From a bacterium (GTDB lineage Bacteria > Actinomycetota > Acidimicrobiia > Acidimicrobiales > Ilumatobacteraceae): 64,000 nucleotides of DNA. The position numbers and the translations under genes are program-made. Of this stretch, positions 33,067-41,748 are shown in pieces (position 1 is the stretch's first letter; every line of letters starts with the position of its first letter). The stretch is taken from the NCBI GenBank assembly GCA_029977615.1, contig JAPOKO010000001.1:19607-83606 (forward strand). Direction: 5' to 3'. The notes under the pieces were generated by a model. It searched no databases, was not told the DNA's origin, and worked only from the letters and a program-made list of their open reading frames with translations.

Positions 33067-33866
33067 TCTCTCGTTAGCTCCATAGACACGGCGTTATCGC
33101 CGATATACCGAGCAACTGTCAGAAATGCAGTGTGCGCGACCATTCTGTGATCAGGTCGGACAGCCATTCCTTCAATGTGCCATGTTCGATGAAGAACTTC
33201 CATTGTTCGTGCCTCAATCCAGTAGTTACCAAAGCACTGTCGCACCTGCACTGCTTGGGTGATACTTGGCGTATACGCAACAAGTAGCCCGCCTTTTCGA
33301 AGAACTTTCTCCGCATGTGGAACTACGTTCCATGGTTCGGGCAAGTCGAGCACAACGCGATCGAAATCTTGCCCATCAATTCCTTCATAAGCGTCCCGGA
33401 TCTGAACGTCATATCGTTCTAAAGCGGCTTCGCCGAGAAATGATCGAACATTTGACTGTGCCCTATTTGCAAAATCCTCTCGCAATTCGTAACCCGTGAT
33501 GTGCGCGCCATAACGAAGCATGGTCATTGAAAGTGCACCACTTCCAACTCCGGTTTCAAAAACCCGCATTCCAGGACCGATATCGGCAATCATGCAAATT
33601 GGCGCGAGATCTTTCGGATAAATAACCTGCGCACCACGTGGCATTTCAAGAACGAAGTCCTCCAAAGTTGGTCGCAGGATCGAATAGCTAGAACCTTTTG
33701 AATTCGCGATCAGTGCGCCTTCTTCAAGACCAACAATCTGTGCATGTGCGATCACTCCTGAGTGACTGTGAAATTCCCCTTTTTCAGAAAGCGTTGCAAG
33801 ATAGCGACGCTTCTTACTGTCAATAATGAGAACGCGCTCACCAAACTGGAAGGTGCGGATACTCAT
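33063..33866 (-). CDS. trmI: tRNA (adenine-58-N1)-methyltransferase
   Basis: A 267-residue class I SAM methyltransferase that makes m1A58 in tRNA T-loops. Motif I is 'VFETGVGSGALSMTM', preceded by the small N-terminal beta domain of TrmI; 'DRVVLDLPEPW' is motif IV. The actinobacterial homologue Rv2118c also sits beside the proteasome genes. It overlaps the upstream small gene by 4 bp, so translation is coupled. Confidence 0.93.
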   Translation of the reverse strand: MSIRTFQFGERVLIIDSKKRRYLATLSEKGEFHSHSGVIAHAQIVGLEEGALIANSKGSSYSILRPTLEDFVLEMPRGAQVIYPKDLAPICMIADIGPGMRVFETGVGSGALSMTMLRYGAHITGYELREDFANRAQSNVRSFLGEAALERYDVQIRDAYEGIDGQDFDRVVLDLPEPWNVVPHAEKVLRKGGLLVAYTPSITQAVQVRQCFGNYWIEARTMEVLHRTWHIEGMAVRPDHRMVAHTAFLTVARYIGDNAVSMELTRD

Positions 33867-34078
33867 AGTGATGAATCTTTTTTGCGGATGATGACTTCTT
33901 CATCTTTGCGGAGTCGAATAGTGGTAACCGATTTTTTGCGATTATGTTTTCGCATCCATTTCAATGCACGCCAAACAACTGGAATCCACCAAAACGATTC
34001 CCGAACAGAGGTTGTGCTCGGTTGGGTGACTTGCCGCTTATCGCCGGATTTCGAGGACACTTCGACGCTTTCTGCCAC
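33863..34078 (-). CDS. Small basic protein of unknown function
   Basis: About 71 residues, basic, with a Trp-rich segment ('SFWWIPVVWRALKWM') followed by a Lys/Arg-rich tail. The reading frame overlaps trmI by 4 bp and the 69-residue membrane gene by about 41 bp. GTG 34078 is a guess; GTG 34060 and TTG 34102 are alternatives. No family recognised; it is accepted mainly from operon context, and confidence is low. Confidence 0.4.
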   Translation of the reverse strand: MAESVEVSSKSGDKRQVTQPSTTSVRESFWWIPVVWRALKWMRKHNRKKSVTTIRLRKDEEVIIRKKDSSL

Positions 34079-34247
34079 TTCTCCGCCCGAATGCGTAAGC
34101 AATGATGACTACAACCCCACCCGCAACAGCCGCATAAGTTGCAATGGATGTCTTATTGCGCTCTGTGGTGCCTTGTATGTCATCTTGAAGTGCCTTGAAC
34201 TTTTGCTCAAGGTCACTACGGGAGATTTTCTGTTGGGGGTTTGACAT
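34038..34247 (-). CDS. Small single-pass membrane protein
   Basis: A 69-residue protein with a coiled N-terminal stretch, one transmembrane helix ('IATYAAVAGGVVVIIAYAFG') and an Arg-rich cytosolic tail. It starts 2 nt after the preceding gene stops. No named family. With its two neighbours it forms a small membrane-protein run between dacB and trmI. Confidence 0.65.
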   Translation of the reverse strand: MSNPQQKISRSDLEQKFKALQDDIQGTTERNKTSIATYAAVAGGVVVIIAYAFGRRSGRKRRSVLEIRR

Positions 34248-34249
34248 GT

Positions 34250-34579
34250 TTAGTGATCTCCACTATTCAAGAATGGTTTACGGATTCGTGACTGTGAAAA
34301 CACAATCAGCGCAATCGCAAGTGCAAGCACGATGAAATAGGGAACCCAACTAAATGCAGTGGTTCCTTCAAAAACCGTGCTTTGCAGGAGCCGGAGAATT
34401 CCTACAAGTGTGAACAACAGGCCAAGAAGAATGGAAATTCCACCGATAGCCCCCCACGCCAGCCAACGACCTGTGCCACGCAATTCACCGATGGTCTCCT
34501 GTTTTGCATACGCGCGAACGAGGTCAAAGAGCTCGACTATTGACGATCCAGAAGTGAATGAAGGCACCCATTCATTCAA
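34250..34579 (-). CDS. Two-helix membrane protein, phage-holin-superfamily-like
   Basis: A 109-residue protein with an N-terminal amphipathic segment ('LFDLVRAYAKQETIGELRG') and two transmembrane helices. This layout is that of the Putative Actinobacterial Holin-X type family common in actinobacterial chromosomes. No lysis genes or phage genes are nearby, so a phage role is not implied. It lies 12 nt after dacB on the same strand. Confidence 0.6.
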   Translation of the reverse strand: MNEWVPSFTSGSSIVELFDLVRAYAKQETIGELRGTGRWLAWGAIGGISILLGLLFTLVGILRLLQSTVFEGTTAFSWVPYFIVLALAIALIVFSQSRIRKPFLNSGDH

Positions 34580-34591
34580 CCAGCAAGAGTG

Positions 34592-36046
34592 CTAATTCGG
34601 TGCTAACTCACTAGCGGTTGGACTACCAGAAAACCCGCCAAGTGCATCAGATAGGGCGTTCCAAATTGGCCGATAAGTCGTTTGATTTGAGGCGTTTGCA
34701 CCATTAATTATTAGCGAGAACGTCGATGCTTGATCGGCGGCATAAGGGACAAAACCAGACAGAGATTTAGCGCCAGTCAGAGTTCCAGTTTTTCCTCGAA
34801 GCTTTCCTGCACCGAGTGAATCTCCGAGAACATCGCGAAGAGTTCCAGTTTTACCAGCAATGGCCATGCCTGTTCCCACAGGACCAAATCCGCCATCTCT
34901 GGCTAGCAATGCACTCAGCGCGCTGCACGTAAGACGGTTGCCGCGATCAAGACCCGATCCATCGACGAACGTCAGCGCATCAAGTGGAATTCCCCATTCA
35001 ACAAGTTTTGCCTTCATCACCTCTAGACCCGCCTCGCGAGACCCAACGCCAGATGTTGCAAAGCCCAATTCCTTCACCAGCAACTCTGCCGTGTTGTTGT
35101 CACTGTTCGTCAACATTTCCGCGATGATGTCTCGAAGCGGTAAGGAATCAACTTTGGCAATTACAGAAAGTTCTTGCGGTGCCGTTCCAACCTTTGGAGC
35201 GCCGCTCACGGATATTCCATTGTTCTGCAACGTATTGGTGAACTCAGTCGCAGCACTTAAAGCGGGGTTGTCAAGTTTGATGGGATTACCCGTGACTACT
35301 CCATCATTAACCATAAGTGCACCAAGCGGTCCAACTTCCGTACCTTTAATACCGAGTCCCAATGAAGGATTGAACCGCTCTGCGTCGTAGCGAGATTCAT
35401 CTCCAACAACCGAGCCACGAATTTGAGTGATGCCCTGTGCGAGCAACGTATCAAACAGATTTTCTAAACGAGTGGAATTAAACGTTGGGTATGGTTCTGT
35501 AGCTGGATAACTACCAGTAACCAAAAGTGGATCGCCACCACCGATGAGGTACGCGTCGCCTTCGATCACCCCTCCATTCACCTTTCCAACCAATGAGGTG
35601 CTGAAAACGAACTCTGGTGTGAGCACATCAAGAGCAACCATTGCAACAACGATCTTCATGTTGCTCGCAGGAAGCAATGACAAGTCTGCATTTACATTGC
35701 TGATGCGGTTCCCTTCAATGTCGATGACGAGACACGAATCGCTAGGAAGTCTCTTTTCCAAAGCCGACAACTGTGAGCGCAACGTTCTGAATCGAACATC
35801 GTGAGAAAGTGTTTGAGGATTACGACGGGCATTGATGATCGGCGCTGCGAGCGATCGAATTTCAACACTGCTCGTAATTGGTGTCACAGACTGCGCTATG
35901 CCATCAACAATTTTCCACGAAATACCAAGTGACAGAGCCCCTATTAGGGTTACAGAAGCCAGGAGCGAACTGACTACGCGAGCGGAGCCAACCTTAACTT
36001 TTTTGCGTGCCCTCTGAATGCTGTTTGAATCATCATGAGGAGTCAT
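34592..36046 (-). CDS. dacB: D-Ala-D-Ala carboxypeptidase/endopeptidase (PBP4 family)
   Basis: A 484-residue exported penicillin-binding protein, class C (S13). One N-terminal membrane segment (about 25-45), then SxxK as 'SNMK', the SxN-type motif 'SDN' and 'KTGT'. It trims or cuts peptidoglycan cross-links outside the cytoplasmic membrane. The ATG overlaps the stop of the acyl-CoA ligase gene by 4 bp, an odd pairing of a cell-wall enzyme with central metabolism. Confidence 0.93.
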   Translation of the reverse strand: MTPHDDSNSIQRARKKVKVGSARVVSSLLASVTLIGALSLGISWKIVDGIAQSVTPITSSVEIRSLAAPIINARRNPQTLSHDVRFRTLRSQLSALEKRLPSDSCLVIDIEGNRISNVNADLSLLPASNMKIVVAMVALDVLTPEFVFSTSLVGKVNGGVIEGDAYLIGGGDPLLVTGSYPATEPYPTFNSTRLENLFDTLLAQGITQIRGSVVGDESRYDAERFNPSLGLGIKGTEVGPLGALMVNDGVVTGNPIKLDNPALSAATEFTNTLQNNGISVSGAPKVGTAPQELSVIAKVDSLPLRDIIAEMLTNSDNNTAELLVKELGFATSGVGSREAGLEVMKAKLVEWGIPLDALTFVDGSGLDRGNRLTCSALSALLARDGGFGPVGTGMAIAGKTGTLRDVLGDSLGAGKLRGKTGTLTGAKSLSGFVPYAADQASTFSLIINGANASNQTTYRPIWNALSDALGGFSGSPTASELAPN

Positions 36047-38202
36047 TGCGCAAATCCTCGATACTTCGCATATTCATAGAGATGAGCGAGGCTCGTTGCG
36101 GCACGTGCTCCAGTTGGATAGCAATAGGCGCCAGAATTGCGCACTGCCTTCGGACCTGCGTTTTGTGGATCTGCTACAGCGAGTTCGGTTGCGATAAGAA
36201 TGGGTTTACCGTATTTGTTGGAAACCTCGCGTGCTGTCATTGCGTAGCGCTCGTCTTGTTTTTCGTGATAGGAAACAATCCGCTCCAAACCATGATCGGG
36301 GAAAAAGCCGCCAGATCTCATCATTTTGGCCTGATTGCTTTGGATTCCAATTCCCAAGAAGATGACAGCATCAACAGTTTCATGACCTGCAACGATGTCC
36401 ATAATTTCGGTAACCGTGTCACGCGTTTCACCGCCAGCGCAATCAATTGGGTTATTACGACTCCAACGTGGCGGCAACAGTGTTGAAAGCTGCGCCATGA
36501 GGTCGTCGGACAAATCAACAAGGTCGAGAACTCCCTCCCGAGCGATTGCGTCCGCAGTTACGACTCCCCACCCACCAACAGTGGTGAGCACAGCAACTCT
36601 CTTGCCATGTGGCAAAGGTTGCGTCGCAAAAGTTGCCGCAGTGTCAAACGCTTCCTCCACTGAAGAAACCTTTATGGCGCCAGTAGAACGAGTGGATCCA
36701 AGAAACACGCGGTCATTGCTCGCCATAGCCCCGGTGTGACTTTGTGCTGCCTTCGAACCTGCAGCTGTTGCCCCACCCTTTAAAACCACTAGCGGTTTCA
36801 CCGCCGTGATGTTCTTCATCGATTGCAATAGAGCATCGCCATTGCCAACATTTTCGATATAGGTAAGAGCAACCTTGGTCTCAACGTCGCTAGCGAAGAA
36901 ATCGAGAAAATCTTCCACGCTGATTTGCGTCGCGTTCCCTGCCGATATCGCACGTGCAATTCCTACACCGGATTGGCGTGAATAGTTAAGAAAGCTAGAA
37001 ACAAAATTTCCGCTTTGTGAAGCAACAGAAATTCCGCCCCGCGGTGGGTATGGCGCAACAATCTGCAAACACAGTGATGCCGGCGTACTCACAACACCTT
37101 GGCCGTTTGGACCGGCAATAAGCATTCCGAGTGAATTGGCAAGAGCAAGAAGAGATGTTTCGGCTTTCTCGCCGGCATCGCCAGATTCGCGATACCCGGC
37201 ACTGGCAATGAACGCACTAGAAATACCGAGTTGCGCACATTGCTTCAATAGTGCTTCGTTCGAACTTGCGGGTGTGCAGAAGAATGCAAGATCAATTTCC
37301 CCTACAGGCAATTCCGACAGGTCAGAAACCGTTTGAACTCCAAGGATATTCTCGCGCTGCAAATTGGTTGCATAGATGCCTCCAGCGAATTGATTTGCAA
37401 GAGCGTTATGCAAGGAAACAAAACCAAATTTACCTGGATGGCTAGATGCACCAATCACAACGATCGCTCGTGGGTTGAACAATGCATCAAAATGTTTGGG
37501 AGTAGGCACAAATGTGCTGACTTTTGCATCCTTTGGATGATCCTGAACGCGACCGATTCCGACTAGCGCATCAACTGCAACGAGCGATCCGTCATTTCGT
37601 GCTATGAGCGGATTGATGTCAAGCGATTCAATTTCAGGGTGAGCGGCAACAACATCGCTCATGTTTGCCAGCACGTTGGCCAACTGCCTTCGATTAACTG
37701 GTCGAGTTCCACGAAATGGCCCAAGTATTGATTGATGGTGTACATCATCAATCATTTGCAGTGCCTGATTTTCAGTGAGTGGAAGTGGGCGAAGCACCAC
37801 ATCATCAATTGCTTCAGCGAATACCCCACCGATGCCTAATGCAACCATGTAACCGAATTGAGGATCGTTAATCACGCCAACAATCAATTCCCGATCACCT
37901 TTCACCATCTCGGCAACAAGAAAAGAAACGACGCCATCACCATCTACGGTGCGACTGAGAAGATCCTGGCAAGCTTGCTTAGCGTTTTCGGCATTGGCAA
38001 CATTGAGGCGAACAAGGCCACGTTCGGTCTTGTGAGCAATGTTGTCTCCAGAAAGCTTGATGACCACCGGGAAGCCGATTTCCTTGGCCGCCTCTACTGC
38101 CGATTCGACAGTAGAACACACACGTTCCTGAGCAAATGGCACTCCAAATGGCGATAGCAACTCTTTAGATGCAGCTTCAGAAAGAGTTGTTGATTGTGCC
38201 AC
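36043..38202 (-). CDS. ADP-forming acetate/acyl-CoA ligase (single-chain, beta-alpha order)
   Basis: A 719-residue NDP-forming acyl-CoA synthetase that interconverts acyl-CoA and acid with ATP formation. The ATP-grasp domain is N-terminal (about 10-215, 'FPVVIKLSGDNIAHKTERGL'), followed by CoA-binding and succinyl-CoA-ligase-like domains; His489 in 'QSHTGAMAS' is the phosphorylated residue. This is the reverse of the alpha-beta order of the common fused form. GTG 38202 is preferred: TAATGT lies 7 nt upstream, and a longer reading to 38253 would overlap the divergent gene. Substrate range unknown. Confidence 0.9.
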   Translation of the reverse strand: MAQSTTLSEAASKELLSPFGVPFAQERVCSTVESAVEAAKEIGFPVVIKLSGDNIAHKTERGLVRLNVANAENAKQACQDLLSRTVDGDGVVSFLVAEMVKGDRELIVGVINDPQFGYMVALGIGGVFAEAIDDVVLRPLPLTENQALQMIDDVHHQSILGPFRGTRPVNRRQLANVLANMSDVVAAHPEIESLDINPLIARNDGSLVAVDALVGIGRVQDHPKDAKVSTFVPTPKHFDALFNPRAIVVIGASSHPGKFGFVSLHNALANQFAGGIYATNLQRENILGVQTVSDLSELPVGEIDLAFFCTPASSNEALLKQCAQLGISSAFIASAGYRESGDAGEKAETSLLALANSLGMLIAGPNGQGVVSTPASLCLQIVAPYPPRGGISVASQSGNFVSSFLNYSRQSGVGIARAISAGNATQISVEDFLDFFASDVETKVALTYIENVGNGDALLQSMKNITAVKPLVVLKGGATAAGSKAAQSHTGAMASNDRVFLGSTRSTGAIKVSSVEEAFDTAATFATQPLPHGKRVAVLTTVGGWGVVTADAIAREGVLDLVDLSDDLMAQLSTLLPPRWSRNNPIDCAGGETRDTVTEIMDIVAGHETVDAVIFLGIGIQSNQAKMMRSGGFFPDHGLERIVSYHEKQDERYAMTAREVSNKYGKPILIATELAVADPQNAGPKAVRNSGAYCYPTGARAATSLAHLYEYAKYRGFAQ

Positions 38203-38209
38203 AGATGAA

Positions 38210-38215
38210 ACATTA
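38210..38215 (-). promoter_or_regulatory. -10 box of acyl-CoA ligase gene, near-leaderless
   Basis: TAATGT on the minus strand, 7 nt before GTG 38202. Confidence 0.45.
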
Positions 38216-38235
38216 GTTGACCAGTGAGTAGGTAC

Positions 38236-38241
38236 TACCCT
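38236..38241 (+). promoter_or_regulatory. -10 box of the 132-residue protein gene, leaderless type
   Basis: TACCCT ends exactly 6 nt before GTG 38248. Confidence 0.55.
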
Positions 38242-38247
38242 TAACGC

Positions 38248-38646
38248 GTGCACATCGTGTCGACAGTGTTCATTGATTCATTTGAGATGAGACAGGCTCC
38301 AGGTCCATCATCTCGTATTGATATCACAGGGATCTATTTCTCGCTCGCTGCCCCCTCACTCCCGCCATTCACGATTGATCCACATCTGATGGCCTTGATT
38401 TTTTGTCCCGTTGGGCGCTCTGGTAACGGAGTTTTTGAGGTGGTGTTCCGAAAAGGCATCAACGAGGATTCTGAACAGCTAGCACGCAATGTAAGCCCAT
38501 TCTCTGTGGAACCAGGCAAGTTCACCTACCGACTTGTTCGAGGTGAAATTGAAATTCAAGAATTAGGTCAAATATTCGCCCATTGTCGTGTGGATCTTGG
38601 GCCTTGGTCAGTAGTTCCGCTCACATTGCTTCCGCCGGTTGCGTAA
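38248..38646 (+). CDS. Conserved hypothetical protein (DUF6941-like)
   Basis: A 132-residue protein with alternating beta-strand character and the pattern 'IDITGIYFSLAAPSLPPF' near residue 24-41, which resembles the small DUF6941-type proteins (uncharacterised, 'GKLNIxGIF' signature). No signal peptide or membrane helix. The start is set by the adjacent -10 box. It is divergent from the acyl-CoA ligase and lies 19 nt before the transketolase start. Confidence 0.6.
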   Translation: MHIVSTVFIDSFEMRQAPGPSSRIDITGIYFSLAAPSLPPFTIDPHLMALIFCPVGRSGNGVFEVVFRKGINEDSEQLARNVSPFSVEPGKFTYRLVRGEIEIQELGQIFAHCRVDLGPWSVVPLTLLPPVA

Positions 38647-38653
38647 TCGGAAC

Positions 38654-38659
38654 TACAGT
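38654..38659 (+). promoter_or_regulatory. -10 box of transketolase gene, leaderless type
   Basis: TACAGT ends exactly 6 nt before GTG 38666. Confidence 0.6.
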
Positions 38660-38665
38660 CGCGCC

Positions 38666-40636
38666 GTGACTTCTTCTGCAGCGTTATCTCCCGAAATAGA
38701 CGGCAAGGCAATTGCACTCATCCGTGGATTGGCAATGGATGCCCCTTTGTATGCAAAGAGCGGTCATCAAGGAACCGCAATGGCGCTTGCGCCACTAGCG
38801 CATGTCTTATACAGCAGAGTGTTGCGCCATGCTCCTCAGAATTCTGGATGGAAAAATCGAGATCGATTCATTTTGTCCAACGGACATGCATCCATTTTGC
38901 AATACGCCATGTTGTACCTCAATGGATACGGCTTGGAAATTGATGACATTAAAGCTTTTCGCCAATGGGATTCACAAACGCCTGGACATCCCGAAGTTGG
39001 GCACACGAATGGTGTCGAAGTAACGACGGGTCCGCTGGGTCAAGGATTTGCCAACGCCGTTGGTATGGCCATCGCCGAGAGGAATCTCCGCGAACGCTTC
39101 GGTGCAGATCTGATGGATCATCACACTTACGTTCTTGCGGGAGATGGCTGTTTCATGGAAGGCATTAGCCATGAGTCAGCATCATTGGCTGGTCATCTTG
39201 GCTTAGATCGTTTGATTTGCATCTTTGATGACAACGGAATCACGATCGATGGAAGCACGACGCTCACCTGCTCAGACGACGTTGCGAAACGTTTCTCTAG
39301 TTATGGATGGAACGTTATTCACGCTGGCGAAATTGGTGAGGATCTCGATGCACTGGAGAAGATGCTCAACGACGCCCGTACCCACGTTGGTCAACCAACG
39401 TTATGCATATTGAAAACTCACATTGGTTTTCCATCTCCAGATTTCACTGATGTGCATGAAGCTCATGGCAATCCGTTCAATGCTGAACATGTTTCGAAGA
39501 CTAAGGCTGTAATGGGCATACCTGACGAACCGTTTTGGGCGCCGACTGAAGTGGTTGAACAGTATCGTTCTCACGCTTTCGCTAGAGGTGCAGATCTACT
39601 CAGCGCTTACGACACAGCTATTATTCATGCAGAAGGAAAGCATGGTTTTGAACTGTGTTGGGCGGATCCAAGTGGCGACGAGGTCGCTGCGTCAATGCCA
39701 GATTTTGCTGCCGATTCCACACTTGCTACTCGACAAGCAATTCAGCAATGCATCGAAGCCAGTGCATCGGTGCTCCCTGGGCTTCTCATTGGTTCCGCCG
39801 ATCTCACCGGCAACACCGGAGTAAAAGTTAAATCAGTAGGCGCTCAATCAAAGCATCTCCCAACTGGTCAACAGGTGTACTTCGGAATTCGCGAGCATGC
39901 CATGGGAGCGGCAATGGTAGGAATGGCACTTCATGGAGGCACCGTCCCTGTAGGCGGAACGTTCTTCGTTTTTGCCGACTACATGCGCCCAGCAATTCGA
40001 TTGGCAGCACTCAGTAAAGCACGGGTGATATTCGTCTTTACTCATGACTCGGTCGGCGTAGGCGAAGATGGGCCAACTCATCAACCCATTGAGCATCTTG
40101 CAAGCTTGCGAGTAATCCCCGGTCTTCAAGTCATTCGTCCTGCTGACTCGAATGAAACCAAAGTTGCATGGGAATGTGCACTCACCTATCAGGGACCGAC
40201 CGCTTTAGTCCTCAGCCGACAATCACTTCCGATAACGACCAATGGTGACGCAGTTCGATTTGGTGCTGAAACAATCAGTGCAACTCCTGAACCAAATGTC
40301 ATTTTGGTTGGAACCGGTAGCGAGGTTTCCGTTTGTGTAGGCGCAGCCAAGTTGCTGACCGAGTCGGGCACCAGAGTCAACGTTGTTTCTATGCCAAGTT
40401 TCGATCGTTTCGAACAGCAATCGGCGCAATATCGCACAACAGTGTTTCCTCCGAATGTTCCTGTCGTTTCAGTTGAAGCGGGAGTGACATTTGGATGGTC
40501 GCAATACGCAGACGTCAGTGTTGGCATTGATCGCTTTGGAGCAAGTGCACCTGGTTCAATCGTGTTGAAAAAACTCGGTATATCTGCAGAAAATGTGGCA
40601 GAGCATGCTCGTGCATTACTTGGTAAGTCTCAATAG
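38666..40636 (+). CDS. tkt: Transketolase
   Basis: A 656-residue thiamine-diphosphate enzyme of the non-oxidative pentose phosphate pathway (C2 transfer). Typical features: 'SGHQGTAMALAPLAHVLY', 'DRFILSNGHAS', the TPP motif 'GDGCFMEGISHESASLAG...FDDNG', and the pyrimidine domain 'GIREHAMGAAMVGMALHGG'. GTG 38666 is chosen by the -10 box; earlier codons are polar and unlike the family. Transaldolase follows after 4 nt. Confidence 0.96.
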   Translation: MTSSAALSPEIDGKAIALIRGLAMDAPLYAKSGHQGTAMALAPLAHVLYSRVLRHAPQNSGWKNRDRFILSNGHASILQYAMLYLNGYGLEIDDIKAFRQWDSQTPGHPEVGHTNGVEVTTGPLGQGFANAVGMAIAERNLRERFGADLMDHHTYVLAGDGCFMEGISHESASLAGHLGLDRLICIFDDNGITIDGSTTLTCSDDVAKRFSSYGWNVIHAGEIGEDLDALEKMLNDARTHVGQPTLCILKTHIGFPSPDFTDVHEAHGNPFNAEHVSKTKAVMGIPDEPFWAPTEVVEQYRSHAFARGADLLSAYDTAIIHAEGKHGFELCWADPSGDEVAASMPDFAADSTLATRQAIQQCIEASASVLPGLLIGSADLTGNTGVKVKSVGAQSKHLPTGQQVYFGIREHAMGAAMVGMALHGGTVPVGGTFFVFADYMRPAIRLAALSKARVIFVFTHDSVGVGEDGPTHQPIEHLASLRVIPGLQVIRPADSNETKVAWECALTYQGPTALVLSRQSLPITTNGDAVRFGAETISATPEPNVILVGTGSEVSVCVGAAKLLTESGTRVNVVSMPSFDRFEQQSAQYRTTVFPPNVPVVSVEAGVTFGWSQYADVSVGIDRFGASAPGSIVLKKLGISAENVAEHARALLGKSQ

Positions 40637-40640
40637 CCGT

Positions 40641-41741
40641 ATGAAGACAACACGACTTAATGATCTATTTAACGTTGCCGGGCAAAGCCCATGGCTTGAC
40701 AACCTGAAACGCGAATACATCGTCAATGGTGAATTCGCTCGCGTATTGGCCTCTGGAATAAGAGGTCTGACATCAAATCCGACTATTTTTCAAAAGGCTA
40801 TTCAGGGATCAACTCTGTATGACGAGCAGTTCCACGAATCCATCAAACATGGACTTACAACTGAAGAGACATATTGGGAGTTAGTTGTCTCGGACATTGT
40901 TGGTGCATTAGATATTTTCCATCCGCTTTATGTTTCTTCTTCGGGACTTGATGGTTTTGTCAGCGTTGAAGTGTCACCTGAACTAGCCCAAGATATGGCA
41001 GGAACTATCGCTTCTGCGCAAGAATTACACAAACGCATCGCGCGACCCAATGTGATGATCAAGGTGCCAGCGACTCAGGCATGTATTCCCGCGATTGAAG
41101 AGATCATCAGCCGTGGAATAAACGTCAATGTCACCCTCATCTTCGGACTCAATCGCTATCAAGAGGTCATGGATGCATACATACGCGGATTGCAGAAACT
41201 CAGCATCTCAAATCCAAGCAAAGTGCAAGATGTTGCTTCAGTTGCAAGTTTTTTCATTTCCCGTGTTGATTCTGAAGTTGACAAGCGACTAGAAGCACTT
41301 GGATCACAAGAAGCGCTAGATCTTCGCGGTAAAGCAGCGATTGCTCAAGCGAAGATTGCCTATGAGATGTTTGAACAAACCTTTAGCGGAGATGTTTGGC
41401 GTTCGCTTGCCAATCTCGGAGCTCAGGTGCAACGTCCCCTGTGGGCTTCTACCAGTACAAAAAACCCTAGTTACGCGGACACCATGTACGTCGATGAGCT
41501 CATTGGGCCGCATTCTGTCAACACACTCCCCGACGCAACTATGGAGGCATTTAGCGACCATGGTTCGGTTGCAGAGACGATTACGAGCAACGTAGAGGGC
41601 GCAAGAAAAGTATTGGATGATTTACATCGTCTGGGTATCGATATGGCTGAAGTTGCAGATCAACTTGAACACGATGGAGTGCGCTCATTCCAGCAAAGCT
41701 TCAATGAGTTACTTGCAGCACTTGAAGCAAAGAAACACTAA
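40641..41741 (+). CDS. tal: Transaldolase
   Basis: A 366-residue Schiff-base aldolase (C3 transfer) of the longer actinobacterial/cyanobacterial subtype. 'NVMIKVPATQACIPAIEE' contains the catalytic Lys; 'GLTSNPTIFQKAI' near the N-terminus and 'NVTLIFGLNRYQEV' are family signatures. ATG 40641 starts the conserved region. Co-directional with tkt (4 nt) and the LOG-family gene (7 nt). Confidence 0.95.
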   Translation: MKTTRLNDLFNVAGQSPWLDNLKREYIVNGEFARVLASGIRGLTSNPTIFQKAIQGSTLYDEQFHESIKHGLTTEETYWELVVSDIVGALDIFHPLYVSSSGLDGFVSVEVSPELAQDMAGTIASAQELHKRIARPNVMIKVPATQACIPAIEEIISRGINVNVTLIFGLNRYQEVMDAYIRGLQKLSISNPSKVQDVASVASFFISRVDSEVDKRLEALGSQEALDLRGKAAIAQAKIAYEMFEQTFSGDVWRSLANLGAQVQRPLWASTSTKNPSYADTMYVDELIGPHSVNTLPDATMEAFSDHGSVAETITSNVEGARKVLDDLHRLGIDMAEVADQLEHDGVRSFQQSFNELLAALEAKKH

Positions 41742-41748
41742 TACCCCT

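Noticed and set aside
34250..34579. Holin-like protein as evidence for a prophage
   Set aside because: No integrase, lysin or structural genes nearby; such proteins are common chromosomal membrane proteins in actinobacteria.
34860..35390. Plus-strand reading frame of 176 codons opposite dacB
   Set aside because: Antisense to a PBP4 gene with intact SxxK and KTG motifs; no family match.
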